NCBI GenBank assembly: GCA_031216755.1
Contig: JARUHG010000001.1
Location: 744,001-808,000 of the forward strand
Origin: Lysobacter arvi
GTDB lineage: Bacteria > Pseudomonadota > Gammaproteobacteria > Xanthomonadales > Xanthomonadaceae
Direction of reading: 5' to 3'
Length of the DNA stretch: 64,000 nt
In this document: piece after piece, positions 14,417-23,715 of the stretch
How positions within the stretch are numbered: the first letter of the stretch is position 1
How the letters are laid out: every line of letters starts with the position of its first letter
Notes under the pieces: generated by a model
Told to the model about the DNA's origin: nothing
The model's database searches: none
Seen by the model: the letters and a program-made list of their open reading frames with translations, nothing else
Program-made: the position numbers and the translations under genes

Positions 14417-15271
14417 ATGATCGAATCGCACACCACCGCCGGCCTTGGCCTGCGCCGCGGACTGCTGCCGGCACTGCTGGCGATGGACGACGGCGCCGTG
14501 GATTTCCTCGAACTCGCGCCGGACAACTGGATCGGAGTCGGCGGCCGTTTCGGCGAGCAGCTGTCCGAACTGGCGTCGCGCTTCCCGATCAGCGCGCACG
14601 GTCTGTCGCTGTCGCTGGGCGACGTCGCGCCGCTGGACATGGAACTGCTGCGTCGCACGCGCGAGCTCAACGAACGCCTGGGCGTCGTCATGTACAGCGA
14701 GCACCTGAGCTACACCGCCGACGACGGCCAGCTGTACGACCTGATGCCGATTCCGTTCACCGACGAGGCCATCAAGCATGTCGCGGCGCGCATCCGCCAG
14801 GTGCAGGACGCGCTTGGACGTCGTATCGCGGTGGAGAACGTCAGCTACTACGCCGCACCCTACCAGGCGCTGACCGAGATCGACTTCATCAACGCCGTGC
14901 TGGCCGAAGCCGATTGCGACCTGTTGCTGGACGTCAACAACCTTTACGTCAACTCGATCAATCACGCCTACGACGCGACGGACTTCCTCGCGCGCCTGCC
15001 GACGGAGCGCGTCGCGCAGTACCACATCGCGGGCCATTACGACGAAGACATCGATCTGAAGATCGACACGCACGGCGCGCCGGTGAAAGACGACGTCTGG
15101 ACGCTGCTTGATGCCGCCTATCGACGCTTCGGGGTGCGCCCGACGCTGCTGGAACGCGATTTCAACTTCCCGCCGCTGCACGAGTTGCTGCTGGAGACCG
15201 GCCGCATCCGCACCATGCAGCTGACGCACCTCGACCGCGACCGCCTGCTGGAGCAATCCCGTGCAGCCTGA
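14417..15271 (+). CDS. hvfB: MNIO (DUF692) multinuclear iron oxidase, RiPP-modifying enzyme
   Basis: The 284-residue enzyme is a DUF692 protein, a TIM-barrel multinuclear non-haem iron oxygenase that modifies Cys in the partner precursor. Candidate metal ligands appear in the expected order: His61 in [11 protein letters not shown], His96 in MYSEHLSYT, Glu140 in AVENVSYY, Asp172 and Asn175 in [12 protein letters not shown], His183, His203 and His207 in YHIAGH, His219 in DTHG, and Glu246 in [11 protein letters not shown]. The start ATG 14417 follows a GAGAAGGA site. The stop overlaps the next gene by 11 bp, indicating translational coupling. All expected ligands are present, so the enzyme is probably active. 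Confidence 0.95.
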   Translation: MIESHTTAGLGLRRGLLPALLAMDDGAVDFLELAPDNWIGVGGRFGEQLSELASRFPISAHGLSLSLGDVAPLDMELLRRTRELNERLGVVMYSEHLSYTADDGQLYDLMPIPFTDEAIKHVAARIRQVQDALGRRIAVENVSYYAAPYQALTEIDFINAVLAEADCDLLLDVNNLYVNSINHAYDATDFLARLPTERVAQYHIAGHYDEDIDLKIDTHGAPVKDDVWTLLDAAYRRFGVRPTLLERDFNFPPLHELLLETGRIRTMQLTHLDRDRLLEQSRAA

Positions 15272-16037
15272 GGCACTCCTTCGCGAGCAACAGTTCGAGC
15301 TGGCCCGGCATATCCGCGATCCCGAGCGCAACCGGCCGCCACCGGGGCTGCAGGCGCGTCGCCTGAAGGTCTATCGCGAGCTGTTCTTCAATGCCATCGA
15401 AGGCCTGCTGGCCGGCGGATTTCCCGTGATCCGCGAAACCCTGGGAACGGTCGACTGGCGGGCCCTGGTGCGTGCCTTCTACGCCGACCATCGCAGCCGC
15501 ACGCCGTTGTTCACCGAAATCGCCATGGAGTTCGTCGCGTACCTGGCGGGCCGCGCGGACGATCCCGCGATCCCGCCGTGGCTGCCCGAACTCGCGCACT
15601 ACGAATGGGTCGAGCAGGCCTTGTTCGTGAGCGACGCACCAGTTCCCGCGCACGATCCGCACGGCGACCTGCTCGATGGCGTTCCGGTGCTGTCGCCGCT
15701 GGCCGTGCCGCTGATCTATCGCTGGCCGGTCACCGACATCGGTCCGCAGCACCGTCCCGACAACGCGCCCGATACACCGACGACACTGCTCGTCCACCGC
15801 GATGCGGAGCACCACGTGCATTTCACGCGCCTCTCGCCGCTGGCGTACAGCCTGCTGGAGTCGCTGGCGCAGAACGCATGGACCGGGCGCGCGCACCTGG
15901 CGGCCCTGGCGTCGCGTGTCGACGCGGAACCGGCCGCGCTGGAGCCGGAGGGTCTGCGCCTGTTGCGCGATCTTCGCGAGCGCGGTGTGGTGCCGGGAAT
16001 CCGCGTCGAACAAGCGAACACGACATCAGCCGCTTGA
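15261..16037 (+). CDS. hvfC: DUF2063 partner protein of the MNIO enzyme (HvfC-like)
   Basis: The 258-residue protein has the two-part DUF2063 layout. An N-terminal helical segment ([20 protein letters not shown]... [20 protein letters not shown]) resembles the DNA-binding-like domain, and contains the conserved FPVIRETLG and [17 protein letters not shown] motifs. It continues with [13 protein letters not shown] and a C-terminal winged-helix-like part. In characterised systems this protein binds the precursor leader and delivers it to the MNIO enzyme. The start is a GTG at 15261, inside the end of the upstream gene; the overlap supports a fixed stoichiometry. It is the last gene of the cluster and is followed by a strong hairpin. 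Confidence 0.93.
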   Translation: MQPEALLREQQFELARHIRDPERNRPPPGLQARRLKVYRELFFNAIEGLLAGGFPVIRETLGTVDWRALVRAFYADHRSRTPLFTEIAMEFVAYLAGRADDPAIPPWLPELAHYEWVEQALFVSDAPVPAHDPHGDLLDGVPVLSPLAVPLIYRWPVTDIGPQHRPDNAPDTPTTLLVHRDAEHHVHFTRLSPLAYSLLESLAQNAWTGRAHLAALASRVDAEPAALEPEGLRLLRDLRERGVVPGIRVEQANTTSAA

Positions 16038-16082
16038 ACATCGCGCGATCCGCTCGTCACGCGCGCAAACGCGGATCGCCTG

Positions 16083-16117
16083 CGCGAGATCCGACGCCGC
16101 CAGAGTCGGATCTCGCG
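16083..16117. terminator. Bidirectional stem-loop terminator
   Basis: CGCGAGATCCGAC (16083-16095) pairs perfectly with GTCGGATCTCGCG (16105-16117) around a 9-base loop. It lies between the convergent hvfC-like gene, ending at 16037, and the GlxA-type regulator gene, ending at 16127, so it can serve both. Confidence 0.8.
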
Positions 16118-16126
16118 TAACCGGTA

Positions 16127-17068
16127 CTAGGCCGCTGCTTGCCGCGCATTGCGGCGGAGCACCTGGGGCGGTTGGCCGAAGGCGCGCAGGAAGGCGCGCC
16201 GCATGCGCTCAATATCGGCAAAGCCCGTCTCCACCGCCACTTCGCTCATGGAATGCCGTCCCTGCTCGATCATCACGCGCGCCGCTTCGACGCGCAGGTG
16301 TTCGACGGCCTTCGCCGGCGACTGGCCGGTTTCCGCGCGGAATGCGCGGCTGAACTGCCGTGGGCTCAGATGCGCGGCGTCGGCGAGTTCCTCCACTGAC
16401 AGCGTCGAGTTGAGATGACTGCGTGCGTAGTTCAGCGCGCTCTGGATGCGGTCGCTCTTCGCGTCCAGTTCGAGCAGGGCCGAGTGCTGCGACTGCCCGC
16501 CGCCGCGCCGGTGGTAGACGACCAGCTTCTGTGCGACCGCGCGCGCGAGCTCGGCGCCGAAGTCCTTCTCGATCATGCCCAGCGCCAGGTCGATGCCGGC
16601 ACTCATGCCGGCCGACGTCCACAGCGGGCCGTCGATGATGAAAATGCGATCGTCCTCGACGAACGCGCCAGGAAACTGCGCCTGCAGCGTTCGCGCATGG
16701 AACCAGTGCGTCGTGACGCGCCGGCTGTCGAGCAGCCCCGCTTCCCCCAGGATGAACGCGCCCGTGCAGACCGACGCGATGCGGCGCACGGACCTGGCTG
16801 CATTCCGGATCTGCCGGATCAGCTGCGGACTCGACGCGACCGGTTGCAACAGGCCCGTCACGATCAACGTATCGACCTTCGCGCGCGAGAGCACGCGCGT
16901 TTCCATCGGAATTCCCAGCGAATTGGCGACCGCGCCGCCGTTCTCCGACAGGATGCGGATGTCGTAGAGCGCCTGGTCCGCCGTCGCGTTGGCGAGCTCG
17001 AACGCGGAAACCGCGGCCAGCCCCATGATCTGGAAGCCGGGCGGCGTGACGAATCCGATGGTGAGCAT
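16127..17068 (-). CDS. GlxA-family transcriptional regulator (DJ-1/PfpI + AraC HTH)
   Basis: The 313-residue protein has an N-terminal DJ-1/PfpI-like domain (LTIGFVTPPGFQIMG, then ASVCTGAFILGEAGLLDSR with the nucleophile-elbow Cys, and TTHWFHA). A C-terminal AraC-type DNA-binding domain follows (SVEELADAAHLSPRQFSRAF, then MSEVAVETGFADIERMRRAF). This is the GlxA family of transcription factors, whose ligands are mostly unknown. It is transcribed divergently from the SDR gene 120 bp away, and the shared intergenic region contains an A+T-rich GGTATATACGACATTTAA segment near 17106-17123. By position it probably regulates that oxidoreductase. Confidence 0.93.
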   Translation of the reverse strand: MLTIGFVTPPGFQIMGLAAVSAFELANATADQALYDIRILSENGGAVANSLGIPMETRVLSRAKVDTLIVTGLLQPVASSPQLIRQIRNAARSVRRIASVCTGAFILGEAGLLDSRRVTTHWFHARTLQAQFPGAFVEDDRIFIIDGPLWTSAGMSAGIDLALGMIEKDFGAELARAVAQKLVVYHRRGGGQSQHSALLELDAKSDRIQSALNYARSHLNSTLSVEELADAAHLSPRQFSRAFRAETGQSPAKAVEHLRVEAARVMIEQGRHSMSEVAVETGFADIERMRRAFLRAFGQPPQVLRRNARQAAA

Positions 17069-17188
17069 GACGACCTCCGCCGGCGCACGGCCATGGCATG
17101 AAACGAGGTATATACGACATTTAAGCCACGGGCAAGACGGCCTACATTTTCATTCGCCCGGCAACCCGCCGGAACGTCTGGAACCGTC

Positions 17189-17998
17189 ATGAACACCCAC
17201 ATTCACCAGGGCACCGCCCTCATCACCGGCGCCTCGTCGGGCATCGGCGCGATCTACGCCGATCGCCTCGCGCGGGCCGGCTACGACCTGATCCTCGTCG
17301 CGCGTCGCGGCGACGCCCTCCGCTCGCTCGCGCAGGACCTCACCACCCGCACCGGCCGTTCGATCGAGACGCTCGTCGCCGATCTCCTCAACCCCGACGA
17401 CCTCGCGCGCGTCGAATCCGTACTGCGGACCGATGCCAGCATCACCCTGCTGGTGAACAACGCCGGCGTGGGCGCCACCGCTCCACTGCTCCAGTCCGAC
17501 GTGGCCGACATGGACCGGATGATCGCGCTCAACGTGAGCGTGCCGATGCGCCTGGCCTACGCCGCCGCGCCTGCGTTCGTCTCGCGCGGCACGGGCACCA
17601 TCGTCAACATCGCGTCCATCGTCGCCCTGCAACCCGAACTGCTCAACGGCGTCTACGGCGGAAGCAAGGCGTTCGTGCTCGCGCTGTCGCAGTCGCTGCA
17701 CCACGAGCTGGCCGACAAGGGCGTGCGCGTGCAGGCCGTGCTGCCCGGCGCGACCGCGACCGAATTCTGGGCGGTGGCGGGAACGCCGGTCGAACACCTG
17801 CCGCAGGACATCGTCATGTCCGCCGACGACATGGTCGACGCGGCCTTGGCCGGGCTGGCGATGGGCGAACGGGTGACGATCCCCGCGCTGCCGGACATCG
17901 CGGAGTGGAACGCCTTCGAAAGCGCGCGCACCGCGTTGGGCCCGGGGCTTTCGCGCACCTCGCCTGCGTCGCGCTACCGGACTGCACGCGCCGGATGA
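17189..17998 (+). CDS. Short-chain dehydrogenase/reductase
   Basis: The 269-residue enzyme has the classical SDR layout: TGASSGIG cofactor motif near residue 14, a LVARR segment typical of NADP(H) preference, LLVNNAGVG, IVNIASIVA with the catalytic Ser, and YGGSK for the catalytic Tyr and Lys. The segment after it (VQAVLPGATATEFW) is also standard. Substrate cannot be read from sequence. The partner regulator gene lies divergently upstream, which suggests control by an inducer of the GlxA-type protein. Confidence 0.93.
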   Translation: MNTHIHQGTALITGASSGIGAIYADRLARAGYDLILVARRGDALRSLAQDLTTRTGRSIETLVADLLNPDDLARVESVLRTDASITLLVNNAGVGATAPLLQSDVADMDRMIALNVSVPMRLAYAAAPAFVSRGTGTIVNIASIVALQPELLNGVYGGSKAFVLALSQSLHHELADKGVRVQAVLPGATATEFWAVAGTPVEHLPQDIVMSADDMVDAALAGLAMGERVTIPALPDIAEWNAFESARTALGPGLSRTSPASRYRTARAG

Positions 17999-18043
17999 GG
18001 GGCCTGGCGTGACGGGGTGGAATCGCTCGACCGGCCGCATCCG

Positions 18044-19081
18044 TCAGTAGTCCTGACGTCCCGCTCCGATCGTCGCGTCGCCCGGCGCCGTGGTGTTCGC
18101 CTTTCCGTCGCGTGCGGTTCGATAAAGCGAATACCCGACGCCGGCCGCGATCAGGCCGAAGGTCACCGCCAGCGAGATCCACGGATCGACCTTGCCCACG
18201 ATCTGGTTGTAGAAGATCTTGGCGCCTATGAACACCAGGATCGCCGCGAGCGCGTACTTGAGGTAACGGAAGCGGTGGATCACCGCGGCGAGCGCGAAGT
18301 AGAGCGCACGCAGGCCGAGGATCGCGAAGATGTTCGACGTGTAGACGATGAACGGGTCGGTGGTGATCGCGAAGATGGCGGGCACCGAATCCACCGCGAA
18401 GATCAGGTCGGTGATCTCGACGAGCACCAGCGCGAGCAGCAGCGGCGTCGTCCACCACACGGCCTTCGCACCGGGCGCGCCGCCGACGGGGCGTTTGACC
18501 CAGAAGGCGTTGCCGTGAAGCGTATCGGTGATGCGCAGGTGACGCCGCATCAGGCGAAGCAACGGGTTGCTGCCGATGTCGGGCGTGTGGTCGATCATCC
18601 AGAGCATCTTGAGGCCGGTGGCGATCAGGAACGCGCCGAACAGGTAAAGGATCCAGCCGAACTGGCTGACCAGCGTAGCTCCCAGGCCGATCATGATCGC
18701 GCGCAGCACGAGCACGCCGAGGATGCCCCAGAACAGTACCCGGTGCTGGTACAGACGCGGGACCGCCAGGTAACCGAAGATCAGTACGATGACGAAGATG
18801 TTGTCGAGCGCGAGCGATTTCTCGATGAGGAACCCGGTGTAGTAGTGGATGCCCGCGGTCGCGCCCAGCTGCCACCACACCCACGCCCCGAACACCAGCG
18901 CCACGACGATGTAGCCTGCGGACAGCCACAGGCTTTCCCTGACCTGTATCTCGTGGTCGTCGCGATTGAGCACGCCGAGGTCGAACACCAGCAGCGCCAC
19001 CACGATCGCGAGGAACAGCAGCCACAACCAGGCTTCGTGGCCTAGCAAGGGCACTTCGAGCAACGCGAGCACGGCATCCAT
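18044..19081 (-). CDS. terC: TerC-family integral membrane protein
   Basis: The 345-residue protein has the TerC/Alx pattern of about nine membrane helices. FLIEKSLALDNIFV and VEITDLIFAVDSVPAIFAIT carry the conserved acidic residues of helices, each half of the family's internal repeat. TSNIFAILGLRALYFAL and KYALAAILVFIGAKIF follow. Family members export manganese and protect against metal or tellurite stress. The ATG at 19081 (MDAVLALLEVPLLGHEAWLW) was chosen; the frame continues upstream without good codon use. I looked for a yybP-ykoY manganese riboswitch in the 118 bp upstream and saw no convincing match. A NhaR-like regulator gene precedes it in the same direction. Confidence 0.93.
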   Translation of the reverse strand: MDAVLALLEVPLLGHEAWLWLLFLAIVVALLVFDLGVLNRDDHEIQVRESLWLSAGYIVVALVFGAWVWWQLGATAGIHYYTGFLIEKSLALDNIFVIVLIFGYLAVPRLYQHRVLFWGILGVLVLRAIMIGLGATLVSQFGWILYLFGAFLIATGLKMLWMIDHTPDIGSNPLLRLMRRHLRITDTLHGNAFWVKRPVGGAPGAKAVWWTTPLLLALVLVEITDLIFAVDSVPAIFAITTDPFIVYTSNIFAILGLRALYFALAAVIHRFRYLKYALAAILVFIGAKIFYNQIVGKVDPWISLAVTFGLIAAGVGYSLYRTARDGKANTTAPGDATIGAGRQDY

Positions 19082-19199
19082 CTTGGGCCTCCACGGAAAG
19101 GCGACGACATCGCAGCCGCTGCTGCCAGAGGGGCCCGTCGCAACCTGGGACGCTAGCAATGCCGCATCGCGGGGTCCATTCGAAAGATCGCGCGGTGGT

Positions 19200-20114
19200 T
19201 TACGTTTTTCTCGAATCGTCGCCGAGCGTGCCCGGAGCGGCATCGACGATCGCGCGGACGGCCGGGTGGCTCACGCGTCGTTCGTTGGAGATCGCGAAGT
19301 ACTCCTCCTGCACGCCATCCACCCGCCCGAGCAGCACCGCGTCATGGCTGCGCGATATTTCCAGGCGCGCGGCGACCGGCGCCGGGAAAACGCCCGCGCC
19401 CGCCGCGCCGAAGGCCTTCATCAGCGCCGGGTCGGCGAATTCGCCAACGATGTGGAGCATCACCCGATGCGACTGAAGCCACGCGAGCAGCGGGCTTCGC
19501 AGCGGCGAATCCGAAGCCGGCAGCAGCATCGGCCGGCCGTGCAGGCCCTTCGGGAACGGCATCCGCCGGTTCGCCGCGCCGCGGGCCTGATACAGGCCGA
19601 TCGGGCTGGAACCCAGACGGTGGTTGTAGCTGCGCACGTTGAGGCCGGGTGGAACGGCCGAAGTCGACAGCACCAGATCGAGCCGATGGAGCGCCAGCTC
19701 GCCCAGCAGGTTTTCCAGCGCGCCTTCGCGGCAGACCAGGCGCACGGGCTCCTTCAGGGCGAGCGCTGGTGCAAGGAGGCGTTGCGCCATCGACTTGGGC
19801 ACCGCGTCGGAGATGCCGACGCGGAAACTGGCCGCTCGTCCCGCAGGCAGGCTCTTGAGCGCCTCGGTCAGTTCGGCGCCGAGCGAGAACATCTCGTCCG
19901 CATACGAATAGGCCACGCGCCCTGCTTCGGTGAGTTCCAGCCGCTTTCCCGCGATCCGGAACAGCGCCACGCCCAGGCTCTCCTCGAGCTGCTTGACCTG
20001 TCCGCTGAGCGTCTGCGGCGTCAGGTGCAACTGCTCGGCCGCGCGGGAGATGCCGCCCCAACGCACGGTCGCCCAGAAATAGTGCAGGTGTTTGTAGTTC
20101 AGGGGGCGCGTCAT
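19200..20114 (-). CDS. nhaR: LysR-family regulator, NhaR-like
   Basis: The 304-residue LysR-type regulator begins with NYKHLHYFWATVRWGGISRA and LHLTPQTLSGQVKQLEESLG, a helix-turn-helix very close in pattern to NhaR, the sodium-responsive activator of nhaA. A periplasmic-binding-like effector domain follows (FRVGISDAVPKS, then LHRLDLVLSTSAVP). An ATG 12 bp further upstream (20126) is also possible. The gene next to it is terC rather than nhaA, separated by 118 bp on the same strand, so the target may differ from E. coli. The gene symbol is by similarity of the DNA-binding domain only. Confidence 0.88.
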   Translation of the reverse strand: MTRPLNYKHLHYFWATVRWGGISRAAEQLHLTPQTLSGQVKQLEESLGVALFRIAGKRLELTEAGRVAYSYADEMFSLGAELTEALKSLPAGRAASFRVGISDAVPKSMAQRLLAPALALKEPVRLVCREGALENLLGELALHRLDLVLSTSAVPPGLNVRSYNHRLGSSPIGLYQARGAANRRMPFPKGLHGRPMLLPASDSPLRSPLLAWLQSHRVMLHIVGEFADPALMKAFGAAGAGVFPAPVAARLEISRSHDAVLLGRVDGVQEEYFAISNERRVSHPAVRAIVDAAPGTLGDDSRKT

Positions 20115-20380
20115 CTTCGATCGCATCCTGTCCAGCGAACGGCCGCGCCCCTCCCCGAGTCGCGCTGTCGTGCGTCGCAGCCGATCCGGTCGAGCTGGTG
20201 CGGGAACGGGACTATGGAACCATCCGGCAGCGCGGGTGGGCAAGGTGGCCGGGGCACGCCTGCCCCAAGCGTCGCGAAGATCGAACGCGAACGATCGCTG
20301 GCCAGCGTCTCGCGCCGCCGGCATGTGCGCAGGAAGCGCGATTCGTACGAAGGCCGCCGTATACCCGCTACGAGCCGGAC

Positions 20381-21736
20381 TCAGCGCTCGACGGCGCCGA
20401 TGTCGGGCCGCGGGCCTTTGATGCGCGGAAATCCGGGACCGCGCTGGTCGTAGGCGCGCTCGTTGACGTTGTAGCCGCGATCGATCGCCGGGCTGTCGGC
20501 CAGCGGCATGTGCGTGCGCGACGGACCTCCGTTCAGGGCGAGCGGCGCCAGGCGGGGATCGGCCGTGATGGTGGTGCCGGGAACGGCGACGTTCGATCGC
20601 GTGATCAGGTTGCCGAAGCCGACGATCGCGGGCGCATCGGTGCCCAGGTCGTAGCCCACCCCATTGGTGCACGTGGTGTTGGCGAGAATGGTGCTGTAGA
20701 GCGTGAGCGCATTCGACCACAGCGCGCCGCGGTCTTCGCACGGCGGCGTGGGCGGATCGTCGTCCCACAGCCCGACGTTGAAGGCAATGGTGCTGTTGTG
20801 GATCGTCGTGACGCCCTCCAGGTAGGCCGCGAACCCGAAGGCGGCATGGTTGCCCGACAGCGTGCTGTCGACGATGGTGTGCGTCCCGTTCCCGCGCGTG
20901 CGGATGCCGCCGCCCGCAGGCCAGATCGAACGCGGCGGATCCTGGTGCAGGCGGTTGTTCGAAATGGTGGACTTGTTCACCAGCAGGTTGCCGCGGTCCA
21001 TGTAGACGCCGCCGCCCTCCCGGCCGCCGCGGTTGTCGCGGATCGTGGAGTAGACGACGTTGACGCTGCTGCCAGCGTAGACGCCGCCGCCGACCCACGC
21101 GGAGTTGTTGAAGACGTGGCTGTTCTGCAGGGTCACCGTCCATTCGGCGTGGACGCCGCCGCCTTCGGAATTGGTCGTCGCAATGCTGTCGAACACCGAG
21201 CTGTGGCTCAGCGTCACGTGGCGCAGCGCGCTGATCGCGCCGCCCGCGGTCGGCGGCGAATCGAGCCAGCCATCGGCCAGGTTTTGGCAATGGTGTACGC
21301 GGGTCAGGTGCAACTGCACGCTGCCGTTCGAACTGATGCAGCCGCCGCGACCGAGCTCATCGACGGCGTGGTGGTAGCCCCACGCGACGGTGGCGTTCTC
21401 CAGACGGAACAGCCCGTCGCCGGTGTGGCGGAACACGCGGAAGGTCTGGCGTCCGTCGATCGTCAGCGCGTCGCGTCCGGGACCAAGCAGTGTCAGGCTG
21501 GCTTGCGGCACCACCAGCTCGCCGCTGGTGAGCACGATGCGGGTGCACGACAACGCGCGCATGTCGATGACGTCGCCGCTGATCGCGCTGGTGATCGCGT
21601 TTCGCAGGCTGCCGGCGCCGCTGTCGCCGCACTGGGTGACCACCCGCGTGGCGGCGTGCGCGTCGCCGATCGGGAAGAACGCACCGGCCCAGAGCGCCGC
21701 GCCGGCAAGGATCGGAACGAAGGCATGGCGGGACAT
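20381..21736 (-). CDS. Exported right-handed beta-helix protein, copy A
   Basis: The 451-residue protein has a signal peptide ending GDAHA. It then opens ATRVVTQCGDSGAGSLRNAI, the start of the family of exported proteins with right-handed parallel beta-helix folds and choice-of-anchor-type ends. Rungs with recurrent Asn and Gly (GGGVHAEWTVTLQNSHVFNN, STIRDNRGGREGGGVYMDRG) fill the centre. The C-terminus ends YDQRGPGFPRIKGPRPDIGAVE, a typical terminal motif. A GAGGAG site lies 7 bases before the ATG. It is paralogous to the gene 30 bp upstream on the same strand, so the two probably form an operon. Surface or extracellular location is inferred; ligand unknown. Confidence 0.85.
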   Translation of the reverse strand: MSRHAFVPILAGAALWAGAFFPIGDAHAATRVVTQCGDSGAGSLRNAITSAISGDVIDMRALSCTRIVLTSGELVVPQASLTLLGPGRDALTIDGRQTFRVFRHTGDGLFRLENATVAWGYHHAVDELGRGGCISSNGSVQLHLTRVHHCQNLADGWLDSPPTAGGAISALRHVTLSHSSVFDSIATTNSEGGGVHAEWTVTLQNSHVFNNSAWVGGGVYAGSSVNVVYSTIRDNRGGREGGGVYMDRGNLLVNKSTISNNRLHQDPPRSIWPAGGGIRTRGNGTHTIVDSTLSGNHAAFGFAAYLEGVTTIHNSTIAFNVGLWDDDPPTPPCEDRGALWSNALTLYSTILANTTCTNGVGYDLGTDAPAIVGFGNLITRSNVAVPGTTITADPRLAPLALNGGPSRTHMPLADSPAIDRGYNVNERAYDQRGPGFPRIKGPRPDIGAVER

Positions 21737-21766
21737 GGCGGACTCCTCGTCGCTGGAGGTGGTCGA

Positions 21767-23104
21767 TTACGGGCTCGGACTGGGCGCATCGACGGCGCCG
21801 ATGTCGGTGAAGGCGCCATGCGTGCGCGGGAAGCCGGGCCCACGCTGGTCGTACTGCAGGTTCAACGCGTTGTTTCCGCGCTGGAGCAACGGGCTGTTGT
21901 GCTCCGGCGCGTGCGTCGGGGTCGGCCCGCCCCGGTTGCCCAGCGGCAGCAGCCCGGGCGATTCGGTGATGATGGTGTCGGCCGGTAGTGGCGCGAGGGA
22001 GCGGCCGACGAGGCTGTGGCTGCCGGTCACCGCTTCGCCGTCGACCAGCGACGCGATGTCGGCGCCCTGCCCCGTGCTGCACCGGTTGCCGGAAACGACG
22101 GTACTTTCGATGTGCAGGTCGCGTACGCCGTCGATCGCGCCGAAGCAACTGCCCCGCTCGTCGTTGAGCGTGATGGTGCTGTTGTAGATGCGGGTGTTCG
22201 GCGGCAGCGAGGCGGCGCTGTTGTAGGAGGCGATGTTGCCCGAGAAGGTGCTGTCGATGATCTGCGCTCCGTTCGTGGTGCCGCCGAACGCGACGCCGCC
22301 ACCGCCGCCCGTCGCGCGATTGCCGACCAGCGTGCTCTTGTTCACCAGCAGGCTCAACGAGCCCGGGAGCGCGTTGCCCGACAGGGCGATGCCGCCGCCG
22401 GAAGCGGCCACGTTGTTGCGGATCAGCGAATAGGTCACCGCAACGGAGCTGCCCACGACACCGCCGCCCCCCTGCGTCGCCGCGCTGCCCGCGACCTGGC
22501 TGTAATGCAACGTCGCGCGTCCCCATGCGTGCAGCGAACCGCCCCAGCCGCCATCGGCCAGGTTCGCGTACGCCAGGCTGTGCGCGAGCAGCACGTTCTG
22601 CGCGGCCACGGCGCCGCCCACGCTCCAGGGCTCCATGCCGTCGCCGGGAATGGCCTGGCAATGGTGGATCGACGAGTTGATCACCTCCACCGTGCCCGCC
22701 GACTTGATGCATCCGCCATCGGCGAACGTGGTGGTCACGCGTCCATTGACGACGCTCAGCCGGTACACGCGCAACGTACCCGTGCCGATGTGGCGGATGG
22801 CGCGCCCGTTCGCGTTCGCGTCGAGCGTGAGCGCGTCGCGGCTCAGGCCCAGCAGCGTGAGCGAGCCTTGCGGAACGACCAGCTCGCCCGAGGTAAGCAG
22901 GATGCGATCGCAGTCCAGGCCGATCAGGTCGATGTTGTCGCCGCTCTGCGCGATGGAGATCGCGTTGCGCAGACTACCGGCGCCGCTGTCGTTGCAGTTG
23001 GTGACCACGCGCGTCGCCGCATTCGCGTCCGAAGCGGGAAGCAGCGCGCCTGCGAACACGGCAGCCGCGAACACCAAAGTCGAAGCCGAAGTAAGAAGGG
23101 ACAT
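21767..23104 (-). CDS. Exported right-handed beta-helix protein, copy B
   Basis: The 445-residue paralogue of the neighbouring protein has a signal peptide ending SDANA and then ATRVVTNCNDSGAGSLRNAI. It shares the LTSGELVVPQ.SLTLLG segment and the same end, YDQRGPGFPRTHGAFTDIGA, followed by an extra APSPSP tail. The beta-helix rungs differ more than the ends, as expected for a duplication in which surface loops diverge. The start at 23104 is supported by a GGAG site 8 bases upstream; the open frame beyond it has poor codon use. It is probably the first gene of a two-gene operon. Confidence 0.85.
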   Translation of the reverse strand: MSLLTSASTLVFAAAVFAGALLPASDANAATRVVTNCNDSGAGSLRNAISIAQSGDNIDLIGLDCDRILLTSGELVVPQGSLTLLGLSRDALTLDANANGRAIRHIGTGTLRVYRLSVVNGRVTTTFADGGCIKSAGTVEVINSSIHHCQAIPGDGMEPWSVGGAVAAQNVLLAHSLAYANLADGGWGGSLHAWGRATLHYSQVAGSAATQGGGGVVGSSVAVTYSLIRNNVAASGGGIALSGNALPGSLSLLVNKSTLVGNRATGGGGGVAFGGTTNGAQIIDSTFSGNIASYNSAASLPPNTRIYNSTITLNDERGSCFGAIDGVRDLHIESTVVSGNRCSTGQGADIASLVDGEAVTGSHSLVGRSLAPLPADTIITESPGLLPLGNRGGPTPTHAPEHNSPLLQRGNNALNLQYDQRGPGFPRTHGAFTDIGAVDAPSPSP

Positions 23105-23406
23105 GGCGCACTCCTTCCGAATGCCTGCGCATGCGGTCGAGCCCGCTTCCGTTGCGGCGAACCGCCGCGGAAGTATCGCCATGTAATCAACAGTGGTGGT
23201 GAAGCCGTGCGCGCATCGCCGCGGCTCGCACGCAGTCAGTTCCATTCGCACGGGCGATGCGCATGCCTTTCCGACGAGCGGCTGCACAGCGGTCGAAATC
23301 ACTTCGGCAATCCGCTTTCCTGCGGCGATTCAGCGGCGGCGCTTTCGATCGCGCCTGCAGCAAGCCTTCATGAAGATGATCGACGCGTGCACTGCGTCGC
23401 ACGTCT
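23105..23406. other. Intergenic region upstream of the beta-helix genes
   Basis: I find no convincing gene, repeat or terminator in these 302 bp. The stretch is slightly less G+C-rich than its surroundings and should contain the promoter of the beta-helix pair. Confidence 0.5.
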
Positions 23407-23679
23407 TTGCGCCGCAAACACGTCGCTGCAGCGAGCTTCCGCACATGGGTGATCAACGTGCCCGGCGATCGTGCCTTGCGGCGAATCGAGCTGCTCGATA
23501 CACCGCGCGCATGGGAAGGAATGCCGGCCACGCCGACCGTGCTCGCGTCGCGGACCGTCTCCACGCCCACCGCGACCGCCGTGGCGCTGTCCGCGCCCGT
23601 GCGACTGGATGCCGCGCCGCATTGCAGCGGCCTGGCGACCGTGGTGGTGCCGGCGCCCTCCCCGGCTCCGTGCGATTAG
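23407..23679 (+). CDS. Possible small protein of unknown function
   Basis: The open frame encodes up to 90 residues starting [20 protein letters not shown]; an alternative GTG start lies at 23449. From about 23450 the third codon positions are strongly G/C, which is the main support. The translation is rich in Ala, Pro, Thr and Val ([20 protein letters not shown], then [12 protein letters not shown]) with two cysteines and no membrane segment. It is the only plus-strand reading frame among minus-strand genes from 18.0 to 39.8 kb, so chance reading in high-GC DNA is a real alternative. Confidence 0.33.
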   Translation: MRRKHVAAASFRTWVINVPGDRALRRIELLDTPRAWEGMPATPTVLASRTVSTPTATAVALSAPVRLDAAPHCSGLATVVVPAPSPAPCD

Positions 23680-23715
23680 GCGAAGAGCGCGCCCGAACGA
23701 AGACGCAAGTCGTGG

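Noticed and set aside
19082-19199. yybP-ykoY manganese riboswitch upstream of terC
   Set aside because: The expected conserved loops could not be found in the 118 bp upstream.
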